Part shown: one piece after another, positions 1 through 6,039 of the stretch | How the letters are laid out: the number at the start of each line of letters is the position of its first letter | Numbering within the stretch: position 1 is the first letter of the stretch | NCBI GenBank assembly: GCA_905203195.1 | Contig: CAJKVD010000010.1 | Coordinates: forward strand, 1 to 11,220 | Origin: an uncultured Clostridium sp. | Lineage (GTDB): Bacteria; Bacillota; Clostridia; TANB77; CAG-508 | Direction of reading: 5' to 3' | DNA length: 11,220 nucleotides | Program-made: the position numbers and the translations under genes | The notes under the pieces: generated by a model | What the model was told of the DNA's origin: nothing | Seen by the model: the letters and a program-made list of their open reading frames with translations, nothing else | Databases searched by the model: none

Positions 1-6
1 TTTTGC

Positions 7-40
7 TCCGTCCCCAAGTCACCCATCCGTCCCCAAGTCA
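7..40. repeat. Direct repeat pair, possible REP-like element, cut by window edge
   Basis: The 15-base unit TCCGTCCCCAAGTCA occurs at 7-21 and again at 26-40, four bases apart. It is far richer in G+C than anything nearby. From memory, sequences of the type TGACTTGGGGACGG recur in Firmicutes intergenic DNA as half-arms of REP-like palindromes, some of them linked to IS200-like/RAYT transposases. Only direct copies are visible here and the left part lies outside the window, so I cannot show a palindrome or a transposase. Confidence 0.5.
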
Positions 41-79
41 TTTTATAAAACAAAAATGGAAAAAATTTCCATATAAATA

Positions 80-108
80 TTGCAAAAAACTTAGAATTGA
101 GTTATAAT
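80..108 (+). promoter_or_regulatory. Sigma-A-type promoter of the first small gene
   Basis: A TTGCAA -35 box (80-85) and a perfect TATAAT -10 box (103-108) are separated by the optimal 17 bases. Transcription would start near 115, giving a leader of about 40 bases that carries the AGGAGG ribosome binding site at 141-146. This is the clearest promoter in the left part of the window. Confidence 0.7.
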
Positions 109-154
109 ATAGATAGCAACGATAAATTTTTACTTTCAATAGGAGGAAAGACGA

Positions 155-499
155 ATGAACGAAAAAGACGAAGCAAAAGTAGTAAGCATCATAGCCAAAG
201 TTTTGGATATGGGATTAAGTAAGTATCACACTTTGTTTTTAACACAAATGGCAATTCACCGGTATAAGATAAAAACAAAGAAAAAACAAGAGAGCATAAA
301 AAAAACAGCACAAAAAATTATGAGTAAAATGCCAGAATTATGCAAAAAATCAGAAGGATTAAAACATAAAAACATAATCCTAACTTCGGCAAGTAGAACA
401 TTGGAAAGACTAGAAGAAGAGTTATATGATGCGAATATTCCAGAAGAACTACTTAATGGACAAATATTAGAAAACGTATTAGAATTTCTTATTGAATAA
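155..499 (+). CDS. Small hypothetical protein, 114 aa
   Basis: I do not recognise this protein. It is small, charged and predicted to be mostly helical, with a lysine-rich middle (residues about 38-72) and an acidic C-terminal third (LERLEEELYDANIPEELL). It has no signal peptide, membrane segment or cysteine motif, so it is probably cytoplasmic. The start is well supported: AGGAGG at 141-146 lies 8 bases before the ATG, and a TTGCAA-17-TATAAT promoter lies just upstream. A 12-bp hairpin follows 16 bases after the stop, so it appears to be a self-contained single-gene unit. The helical pattern would fit a small regulator or a helical-bundle protein, but nothing in the sequence settles this. 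The minus-strand frame overlapping it is a shadow. Confidence 0.8.
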   Translation: MNEKDEAKVVSIIAKVLDMGLSKYHTLFLTQMAIHRYKIKTKKKQESIKKTAQKIMSKMPELCKKSEGLKHKNIILTSASRTLERLEEELYDANIPEELLNGQILENVLEFLIE

Positions 500-515
500 T
501 ACAAGAGTCTTTCTG

Positions 516-543
516 AAGAACCCTGCAAAATGCAGGGTTCTTT
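516..543 (+). terminator. Hairpin terminator after the small gene
   Basis: A perfect 12-bp stem (516-527 with 531-542, core GAACCCTGCA/TGCAGGGTTC) closes a 3-base loop (528-530). The T run after it is short, only TTT at 541-543 with part of it inside the stem, so termination may be incomplete. It is one of the few G+C-containing hairpins in the window and sits right behind the stop at 499. Confidence 0.7.
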
Positions 544-612
544 AAATATAAAGATAAATATAAATATAAAGATAAATATAAATATAAAGATAAATATAAA
601 GATAAATATAAA
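544..612. repeat. A/T-only minisatellite built on 12- and 18-base units
   Basis: The array reads as unit AAATATAAAGAT (544-555), half-unit AAATAT (556-561), unit (562-573), half-unit (574-579), unit (580-591), unit (592-603) and a partial unit (604-612). This gives two copies of the 18-mer AAATATAAAGATAAATAT followed by two 12-mers. The copies are identical, which suggests recent expansion by slippage or unequal exchange. No open frame of note uses it. It lies between a terminator and the promoter region of the next operon. No spacer structure is present, so it is not a CRISPR. Confidence 0.9.
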
Positions 613-684
613 TTTTTTTCCTAATAGATATAATTGAAATCTATTAATCCATAAAACATAGTTTTAATATTTTAAAAAAACATA

Positions 685-713
685 TAGAATAAAAGAAAAA
701 ATTATGATATATT
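685..713 (+). promoter_or_regulatory. Possible promoter of the nucleotidase/restriction operon
   Basis: A TATATT -10-like box (708-713), inside the sequence TATGATATATT, lies 17 bases after a poor -35-like TAGAAT (685-690, 3 of 6 consensus bases). The layout resembles the better promoter at 5302-5330, which also carries TATGATATA over its -10. The position is right, starting transcription about 15-20 bases before the Shine-Dalgarno of the next gene. An 8-bp inverted repeat (622-629 with 639-646) lies further upstream. The assignment is tentative because the -35 box is weak. Confidence 0.35.
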
Positions 714-748
714 ATTGTCAGAAAATAAATAAAAAGGAGTTATGCAAA

Positions 749-1345
749 ATGAAAATAGGGATAGATTTAGACGGAGTAATATTTGATTCTGAAAAAGACT
801 TCAGAATATATTCAGAACTATATGACATGTTAGAATTAAAAAGAAACAGCAAAAAAAACGAAAAAGAGATAAAATTTCAAGATAGATTTGATTGGACAGA
901 AGAAGAAACAAATAGATTTTTAGAAAAATATCATACAAAAATAACAGAAGAAGCAAATTTTATGCCAGGAGCAAAAAAGGTACTAAAAATGATAAAAGAA
1001 GAAGGTCATGAGTTAATTATAATATCAGCAAGAGGATATATAAACAAAAAAACAATAAAAATAACACAACAAAAATTTAAAGAAAACGATTTAGAAATAT
1101 TTAGCAAATACTATTGGGCAACACCACAAAAAACAGAAGTGTGCATAAAAGAAAAAATTGATATAATGATAGACGATTCTTATCAAAACTGCAAAAGTAT
1201 TTCAGAAGCAAAAATAAAAACAGTATATTTAAAAGACGCTCCATCATATGATTTAAAAGAAAATCAATATGTTAAAGTGCTATACAATTGGGGTGAAATA
1301 TATAGATATATAAATGAAGTCAACCAAAAAGAGAAAAACTTTTAG
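749..1345 (+). CDS. HAD-superfamily hydrolase, 5'-nucleotidase (NT5C-like)
   Basis: This 198-residue cytoplasmic protein has the ordered motifs of the HAD phosphatases. Motif I is IDLDGVIFD (nucleophile Asp6, general acid Asp8). Motif II is the serine of IIISARG (Ser93). Motif III would be one of the lysines near 128-136. Motif IV is the acidic pair in IMIDDS (Asp142-Asp143), which binds Mg2+. Length and motif wording fit the small NT5C-type 5'(3')-deoxyribonucleotidases, which remove phosphate from (deoxy)nucleoside monophosphates; the substrate is inferred from family only. An in-frame ATG at 704 exists, but the ATG at 749 is preferred because AAGGAG (734-739) lies 9 bases before it and MKIGIDLDG is the normal HAD beginning. 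Only 26 bases separate it from the restriction M-subunit gene, so they are probably cotranscribed. Confidence 0.8.
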   Translation: MKIGIDLDGVIFDSEKDFRIYSELYDMLELKRNSKKNEKEIKFQDRFDWTEEETNRFLEKYHTKITEEANFMPGAKKVLKMIKEEGHELIIISARGYINKKTIKITQQKFKENDLEIFSKYYWATPQKTEVCIKEKIDIMIDDSYQNCKSISEAKIKTVYLKDAPSYDLKENQYVKVLYNWGEIYRYINEVNQKEKNF

Positions 1346-1371
1346 ATTTTCTAAAAATAGGAGAGAGCAAA

Positions 1372-2241
1372 ATGTTTGAAGAACTAATTAACATAGAAAA
1401 GAAAAAATCGTTATCTGCAGACACAGAAATTATAAATATACTTTTAAAAGATAATAGTAGTGGAAAAAATATAATATGGGCAACTACAGATTATGAAGCT
1501 AATGGAAAAGAATTCGAATTTGAATCAGAAATAACAATAGACAAAATCACAGGAACATATAAAGATATAATAAAACCACGAGCTGAAAAAACAAAAGAAG
1601 AAAAAAATGCAAGAGCCAGAAAAAATGCAGAGGTCTTCACACCATCTTGGATTTGCAACAAACAAAATAATCTAGCAGATGAAGCTTGGTTTGAAAAAAA
1701 AGAAATATTTAATAGAGAAGTAGGAAAAAAATGGATAACAAATTACCTCAAAATAGAATTTGAAAAAAAAGCATGGCAAGATTATGTAAAAAGCACGAGA
1801 CTAGAAATTTCCTGTGGGGAAGCGCCATACTTGGTCAGCAGATATGACACAGTAACAGGAAAAAAAATAAAAATAGAAGATAGAATAGGACTGTTAGATA
1901 GAAAACTAAGAATCGTAACAGAAAACAACTATAACAAAGAAGAATGGGTAGAATGGTCAATAAAAGCCATAAAAAGTATATATGGATTCGATTGGCAAGG
2001 TGATAATGTATTATTATCAAGAGAAAATATATTATATACATATATTGACTACTACTATAATAAATTTAACGAAAAACCAGATATAAAACTGATAAAAAAA
2101 GTTGCAAAAGTTATAAGTTGGAACATATGGCAAATGGATGGAATCAAATATGTCATACCAAATAGTGAAGTTCACAGTAGAATAATGAATTGGAATACAA
2201 ATAGAAAAGTAAAATTTGAAAATTTATTAAAAAATAAATAG
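1372..2241 (+). CDS. Restriction endonuclease subunit M-like protein (adenine methylase family)
   Basis: This 289-residue protein matches, from memory, a family named 'restriction endonuclease subunit M' that travels with a very large helicase/methylase. Visible landmarks are NAEVFTPSWICN (85-96, containing the FTP of methylase motif X), LEISCGEAPYLVSRYD (144-159, motif-I-like SAM loop), IYGFDWQGDN (203-212) followed by LLSRENILYTYID, and NIWQMDGIKYVIPNS (251-265). No (D/N)PP(Y/F) catalytic motif occurs in it, so it probably cannot methylate DNA alone and needs its partner. Its C-terminus seems shorter than the forms I recall, which carry extra sequence between the IPNS motif and the final MNW segment. 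The start is supported by AGGAG (1359-1363), 8 bases before the ATG. The stop lies 8 bases before the next ATG, indicating tight coupling. The partner gene is broken, so this gene may be an orphan. Confidence 0.75.
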   Translation: MFEELINIEKKKSLSADTEIINILLKDNSSGKNIIWATTDYEANGKEFEFESEITIDKITGTYKDIIKPRAEKTKEEKNARARKNAEVFTPSWICNKQNNLADEAWFEKKEIFNREVGKKWITNYLKIEFEKKAWQDYVKSTRLEISCGEAPYLVSRYDTVTGKKIKIEDRIGLLDRKLRIVTENNYNKEEWVEWSIKAIKSIYGFDWQGDNVLLSRENILYTYIDYYYNKFNEKPDIKLIKKVAKVISWNIWQMDGIKYVIPNSEVHSRIMNWNTNRKVKFENLLKNK

Positions 2242-2249
2242 GAGGAAAA

Positions 2250-2486
2250 ATGGAAGAAAAAGACATACTAGATAAAATTATAACAGGTAGAGTAGAACCA
2301 CACATTTACGCTTTTTCAGCACTATTAAAACCAAAATCAATAAAAAAATCAAAAAACGGCGAACACAAAAAATTCGTAAATGAGGAAGAAGTATTAGAAC
2401 TATTAGAGACTATTGATGGAAGTAAAAAAGATGAAGCTGAATTAGGAACAAGCAAAGGACTAGCAACTGACAATGTAGATGATTAA
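2250..2486 (+). CDS. N-terminal stub of a deleted helicase/nuclease gene, 78 aa
   Basis: The first 20 or so residues (GRVEPHIYAFS at 12-22) are, from memory, the hallmark beginning of large restriction proteins that open with a GIY-YIG (T5orf172) nuclease domain followed by a DEAD/DEAH helicase. In such proteins this stretch runs on into a segment like TIPNYLKVGDT. Here it jumps instead to ALLKPKSIKKSK and an acidic, low-complexity tail, so the nuclease and helicase motor appear to have been deleted in frame. The frame closes with TAA at 2484-2486, but the same frame stays open after it (DGDELEIPEIN...), so one GAA-to-TAA change may have made the stop. AGGAGG (2240-2245) lies 4 bases before the ATG, so the stub could still be translated. 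It is best read as the start of a pseudogene that continues to 4013. Confidence 0.6.
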   Translation: MEEKDILDKIITGRVEPHIYAFSALLKPKSIKKSKNGEHKKFVNEEEVLELLETIDGSKKDEAELGTSKGLATDNVDD

Positions 2487-2978
2487 GATGGAGACGAATT
2501 AGAAATTCCAGAAATAAATATAGAAACAAGTGAAAAACAAGAAGAAAAAGATATTAAAGAAGATGAAAAAAACGCAATTCTTTACTACAAATTATTAATT
2601 CTATAGACAATAGTGAAGAAAACAAGTCGACTGCTAAAAATTTAGGTCTAAACAATAATATACTAAAAATAATGAATGAAAAAATGGACGTATTTAAATT
2701 AAGTCAATTAGACTATAAAATACACAATATAAACAAGCTATCACAAGATAACACATTAAAACCACTTGAAAGAGCTAAAGTGGCAATGAACAAGTTCAAA
2801 AAATTATCACAATCAGAAAATAACGCAAATAAAAACATGCAAAAATAAGATAATTGAAGTATGTAAAAACAAAGGAAAAATAGATTATAAAAAAATAAAA
2901 AGATATTTGTGCCAAGACAAAAAATTTTCAGAAATCAAATTAGAAGAAAACTTAAATTATAGAGAGGAAGACGAAAAA
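2487..2978 (+). pseudogene. Decayed middle part of the helicase/methylase gene
   Basis: No single frame spans this stretch, but coding sequence is visible in pieces. Frame 0 continues from the TAA at 2484 (DGDELEIPEINIETSE) to a TAG near 2604. From about 2567, the frame starting at 2573 is open (NSLLQIINSIDNSEENK, then KIMNEKMDVFKLSQLDYKI, HNINKLSQDNTLKPLERAK, VAMNKFKKLSQ) until TAA at 2846-2848. The switch falls on a seven-A run (2566-2572), so loss of one A from a run of eight would explain it. The DYKIHNINKL...LERA...MNKF wording is, from memory, the helicase C-terminal part of the GIY-YIG/helicase/methylase family. Frame 0 is open again from at least 2811 and runs into the NPPY fragment. 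The SAM-binding first half of the methylase domain is not visible and was probably deleted too. Confidence 0.65.
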
Positions 2979-4013
2979 ATGAAGTTTGACATAATTGTTG
3001 GAAATCCACCATATCAAGAAATAGTAAGTACTAGCAAAAAAAATGCATCATTAGGAAAACAATTATTTCCATGGTTCATAATATCTACAATGAAATTAAA
3101 ACCAAAATACAGCACACTGATCACACCTTCGAGATGGTTTACAGGAGACGCACAAGATAAATCATTTGTAAAATTAAGAGAATACATAAAAGAAAACAAT
3201 CACATTTCAAAAATATATAACTATAAAGATGAAAAAGAAGTATTTGATAATGTTGAAATAAAAGGTGGAATAAACTATTTTCTATATGAGGAAAATTATA
3301 AAGATAAAGTAAAATTTGTAAATTGTTATCAAGGAAATACAAAAAGCACATATAGGAACCTATTTGAAGAAGGGATGGATATAATTCTAAATAATAATGA
3401 AGATTATCCAATATTACAAAAAGTAAAAGAAAAGAATTTCACACCTTTAACGCAAATTACAACAGGAAGAAACGCATTCGGAATCATAGGAAAACAAAGT
3501 GTAGTAGATAGCATATCTAAAAAAAGAAAATTTAAAAATTGTTGTGAACTAAGATGCAAAGGAAATAAAATTAGATACATAAAAGAAGATGTTGTAAAGA
3601 AAAATATAGATATATTTAACAGATATAAAGTATTTATTTCAAAATCTGCAGGTAATCCAAATAGCGATTTAAAAGTTATAGGATATCCATATATCGGTGA
3701 AAAAAAAACAGCTTGCACAGATTCTTTATTTCCAATAGGAAATTTTGACAATCTAAACGAAGCAAAATCTTTACAAAAATATCTAAAAACAAAGTTTTTA
3801 AGATTCATGGTTTCAATATTAAAAACATCTCAAAATGTAACGCAAATTGTATACAAATTTGTGCCAATGCAAGACTTTACAAGAAAATCAGATATTGATT
3901 GGTCACAAAAAGTAAACGAAATAGATTTGCAATTATATAAAAAATACAATTTAACAGACAAAGAAATAACATATATTGAAGATAAAATAGCTAATATACA
4001 AGAAGATCAATAA
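2979..4013 (+). CDS. Eco57I-type adenine methylase fragment: NPPY motif plus target recognition part
   Basis: This 344-residue open frame begins with MKFDIIVGNPPYQ, in which residues 9-12 are catalytic motif IV (NPPY) of N6-adenine DNA methylases. Further Eco57I-family landmarks are LITPSRWF (47-54) and VEIKGGINYFLY (92-103). The remainder, with FISKSAGNPNSDLKVIGYPY and a C-terminal YKKYNLTDKEITYIE helix, has the look of a target-recognition domain. It has no motif I of its own. The frame is open upstream to at least 2811 and could start at TTG 2907, but ATG 2979 has GAGG (2964-2967) 11 bases upstream and matches the motif. I read it as the 3' part of the gene that begins at 2250. Because the frame is intact and includes a plausible ribosome binding site, a truncated protein may be made. 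It could act only if the M-like protein supplies the SAM-binding half, which is speculative. Confidence 0.7.
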   Translation: MKFDIIVGNPPYQEIVSTSKKNASLGKQLFPWFIISTMKLKPKYSTLITPSRWFTGDAQDKSFVKLREYIKENNHISKIYNYKDEKEVFDNVEIKGGINYFLYEENYKDKVKFVNCYQGNTKSTYRNLFEEGMDIILNNNEDYPILQKVKEKNFTPLTQITTGRNAFGIIGKQSVVDSISKKRKFKNCCELRCKGNKIRYIKEDVVKKNIDIFNRYKVFISKSAGNPNSDLKVIGYPYIGEKKTACTDSLFPIGNFDNLNEAKSLQKYLKTKFLRFMVSILKTSQNVTQIVYKFVPMQDFTRKSDIDWSQKVNEIDLQLYKKYNLTDKEITYIEDKIANIQEDQ

Positions 4014-4040
4014 ATTGAAAAAGTGAAAGGAGAAAGAATA

Positions 4041-4517
4041 ATGATGGATATCACTATAGATGTAGAGGATTACAAACTAAATATAAGAGCAGCAGGAGTA
4101 ATGATACATAATGGCAAAATTTTAGCTCATAAAAATGGAAAATCTGGGCACTATGCTCTAATAGGAGGAAGAGTAGAAATTGGAGAAAATTCTGAGGACA
4201 CAATAAAAAGAGAAATTAAAGAAGAATTGGGAAAAAAAATTGAAATAACAGGATACATATCAACAATAGAAAACTTTTTTGAAGCCAAAGGTTCAAAATA
4301 TCATGAAATAATGTTTGTACACAAAATAGAATTTGTAAATGAAGAGGATAAAAAAATAGAATACACAATGAAAAATATAGAGGGAAAGGATTATTTACAA
4401 TATGAATGGCTGGATTTAAAAAAAATAGATGAGTATCCACTATTGCCAAAAGCAATAAAAAGCGTTTTGAAAGAAAATAAATTTCCAATTCATAAGATAA
4501 ATGATGATTTGAGATAA
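4041..4517 (+). CDS. Nudix hydrolase, 158 aa
   Basis: The Nudix box G-x5-E-x7-REUxEExGU is complete: Gly43, Glu49, then RE at 57-58 and EELG at 61-64 (REIKEELGKK). These residues bind the divalent metal that cleaves a nucleoside diphosphate linked to another moiety. The substrate cannot be told from the sequence. The surrounding fold is usual for the family: the N-terminal strand AAGVMIHNGKILAHK leads to GHYALIGGRVEIGE, and EYEWLDL-type sequence near 121-126 precedes a C-terminal helix. ATG 4041 is preferred over the GTG at 4023 because AAGGAG (4027-4032) lies 8 bases before it. It begins 27 bases after the methylase fragment, so it is likely in the same transcript. With the nucleotidase at 749 it makes two nucleotide-processing enzymes flanking the restriction remnants. 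It is cytoplasmic and looks intact. Confidence 0.88.
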   Translation: MMDITIDVEDYKLNIRAAGVMIHNGKILAHKNGKSGHYALIGGRVEIGENSEDTIKREIKEELGKKIEITGYISTIENFFEAKGSKYHEIMFVHKIEFVNEEDKKIEYTMKNIEGKDYLQYEWLDLKKIDEYPLLPKAIKSVLKENKFPIHKINDDLR

Positions 4518-4546
4518 AAAGCCAAAGTTTTTGGGAGTTTTAGCAG

Positions 4547-4576
4547 TAATTTTTCTTATATTTTTAAGAAAAATTA
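4547..4576. other. Perfect 12-bp A/T inverted repeat
   Basis: TAATTTTTCTTA (4547-4558) pairs perfectly with TAAGAAAAATTA (4565-4576) around a 6-base loop. It lies between the Nudix stop and the ATG of the decayed DUF4190-like gene. It has no G+C core and no T tract after it, so it is a weak terminator at best. An operator or simple A/T coincidence is possible. Confidence 0.4.
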
Positions 4577-4594
4577 TAAAAGTAGGGATATATA

Positions 4595-5181
4595 ATGTCA
4601 GAACATTCAGAAAAAGAAAAAAGTGGCTTTGGAACAGCTAGTTTAGTACTAGAAATTATTGGAATTTGCACTTCATTTATTCCAATAATAAATAATTTAT
4701 CATTTGTATTAGGGCTAATGGGGCTACTATTTGCAATAATATCATCAATAAAAAAAGCTAGTAAAGGACAAACAATTTATGCGTTTTAGCAATAGTAATA
4801 ACTGTCAACTCGCAAAAAACTTTATCAAACAGCTTAAATGAAGTCAGTGCAAATTTAGACAAAAGCAACAGGAGCGAGTACAGAAGAAGTTTTAGCGAAT
4901 GATGCAAATGTGGAATTAGGAAAATTTGAAGTAACAAAAAGTAGTTATGGTGTAACAAATACAAAATTAACAGTAAAAGTCACAAACAAAACTAGCGAGA
5001 AAAAATCATTTAGTTTTCATATAGAAGCAGTGGATGCAACAGGAGAAAGAACTACGTATATGCAAACGATTTAGCAGCAGGACAGAGTCAAAACTTTGAA
5101 ATATTTACACTAGTAACATCAGATAAAATAGATAAAATGAAAAAGGCTAGTTTTAAAATAATAGAAGCGTCTATGTATTAA
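4595..5181 (+). pseudogene. Broken membrane-anchored DUF4190-like protein with extracellular beta-sandwich domain
   Basis: The first open piece (4595-4789, 64 aa) reads MSEHSEKEKSGFGTASLVL followed by two hydrophobic stretches (about residues 15-33 and 36-51). This is the GxASLVLGIIG-type beginning of DUF4190-like membrane domains. Sequence then continues in another frame (VLAIVITVNSQKTLSNSL from about 4783), a third piece (TKATGASTEEVLANDA from 4859, then LGKFEVTKSSYGVTNTKLTV and EKKSFSFHIEAVDATGERT) to a TAG at 5072, and a fourth (YVYANDLAAGQSQNFEIF from 5053) to TAA at 5179-5181. The outer part resembles DUF4352/DUF5067/FxLYD-type beta-sandwich domains often joined to such anchors. At least three single-base indels, near 4782, 4858 and 5052, are needed to join the pieces. 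The upstream ribosome binding site is weak (GTAGGGA). The pieces follow one another in the expected order, so this is a real gene recently lost. Confidence 0.75.
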
Positions 5182-5203
5182 AATAACAGAAAACATTTAC
5201 TTA

Positions 5204-5237
5204 GAACCAAACCAAAAAATGTTCAATTTTTTGGTTC
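5204..5237 (+). terminator. Hairpin after the DUF4190-like pseudogene, weak terminator
   Basis: AACCAAAAAA (5210-5219) pairs with TTTTTTGGTT (5227-5236), 10 bp with a 7-base loop. An alternative pairing of GAACCAA (5204-5210) with TTGGTTC (5231-5237) is also possible. A broken T-rich run (TTTTATTTT, 5256-5264) follows some 19 bases later, too far for a classical terminator. Its place just after a stop codon and before a new promoter supports a transcription-end role. Confidence 0.45.
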
Positions 5238-5301
5238 AATTCACTAAAGTAGGTGTTTTATTTTAATATTAAAAAATTAACCATAAAAAACCAAAAAAAT
5301 A

Positions 5302-5330
5302 TTGAGAAAAAAGAACAAATATGATATAAA
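5302..5330 (+). promoter_or_regulatory. Promoter of the HD-like / bile salt hydrolase unit
   Basis: A TTGAGA -35 box (5302-5307) and a TATAAA -10 box (5325-5330) stand 17 bases apart, each with five of six consensus bases. TATGAT at 5320-5325 overlaps the -10. Transcription would start near 5337, leaving a leader of about 105 bases with no obvious structure before the first ATG at 5443. It sits directly behind the hairpin at 5204-5237, consistent with the start of a new unit. Confidence 0.6.
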
Positions 5331-5442
5331 TAAGAAAGAAAAAATTAAAAAGCATTTCAAAAACACAACACAAAAATTGCAGAGTACTCAAAATGCACAA
5401 TATAAAAATAAATATAATAAAAAATAAAAAGGAAATAAGAAA

Positions 5443-5928
5443 ATGAAAAACCAAAGATACATAGAATACACATATAGACACAAAAAAATAGTAAACTATC
5501 TAGCAGAAAAATACATAAAAAACAACAAAGAAAAAAAGCTAACACAAATAAAAGAGCACGATATGGACAAAATATACATGTATTTACTGTATGAAAAGAA
5601 TGAAGTATCAAAAATACATAGAAAAATATCAAATCATCATCAAAACGAAAAAGAAAAAACAGAAGCAGACTATGAAGAAATGGCATTGGACTGGGAAAGT
5701 GCAAGATATACCAAAGAAGACAAACCATTAAATGCATACGACACGCTATATAAATACTATCCAGAATTAGAAAGTCATATATTGCCAATACTAAAAAAAT
5801 GGGGTATAGCACACAGCAATATGCCAAAAGAAAAAGACATAGAAGAATATGCAGAACAAGTAAAAAATATAACAATAGAAGAAATAAAAGAAGCAATAAA
5901 AAAAGACTTAGAGGAAAGACTAAAATAA
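5443..5928 (+). CDS. HD-like small protein, DUF5662-type, function unknown
   Basis: This 161-residue soluble protein shows a spaced set of possible metal ligands: His13, the pair His39-Asp40 in EHDMDK, His65-His66 in HRKISNHH, and Asp83 in ALDWESARYTK, followed by a conserved-looking KPLNAYDTLYKYYPEL (94-109). From memory, the pattern H...HDxxK...HxxxxxHH...DWxxA resembles the DUF5662 type of small HD-fold proteins, whose activity is not known to me. A metal-dependent phosphohydrolase role is inference. The C-terminal 35 residues are a charged helix (IEEYAEQVKNITIEEIKEAI). The start has AAAAGGA (5427-5433) about 9 bases upstream. It is the first gene after the 5302-5330 promoter, and the bile salt hydrolase follows 111 bases later with no terminator between them. 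Confidence 0.65.
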   Translation: MKNQRYIEYTYRHKKIVNYLAEKYIKNNKEKKLTQIKEHDMDKIYMYLLYEKNEVSKIHRKISNHHQNEKEKTEADYEEMALDWESARYTKEDKPLNAYDTLYKYYPELESHILPILKKWGIAHSNMPKEKDIEEYAEQVKNITIEEIKEAIKKDLEERLK

Positions 5929-6039
5929 AAAACATAAAAAACAAAAGCAAAATATTATTACTTTCAATAATGGTATTAACAAAATAATCTATTTGAAAAA
6001 ACAACATCAAAAAAATAAAAAGAAACAAAGGAGGAAAAA

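Noticed and set aside
544..612. CRISPR array or plasmid-type iterons
   Set aside because: The units are contiguous without unique spacers, contain only A, T and a few G, and no replication or cas gene is near.
704..748. Earlier in-frame start for the HAD-type nucleotidase
   Set aside because: There is no Shine-Dalgarno before 704, the extra residues (MIYYCQKINKKELCK) precede the normal family beginning, and AAGGAG sits correctly before the ATG at 749.
4512..4640. Open frame encoding a hydrophobic stretch (KFLGVLAVIFLIFLRKII)
   Set aside because: There is no ATG or ribosome binding site, it overlaps an A/T inverted repeat, and it runs out of frame into the next gene. It is probably chance.
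5799..5987. Open frame of 62 residues overlapping the HD-like gene
   Set aside because: It is an out-of-frame shadow made of Lys/Arg/Asn from A-rich DNA, with no ribosome binding site.
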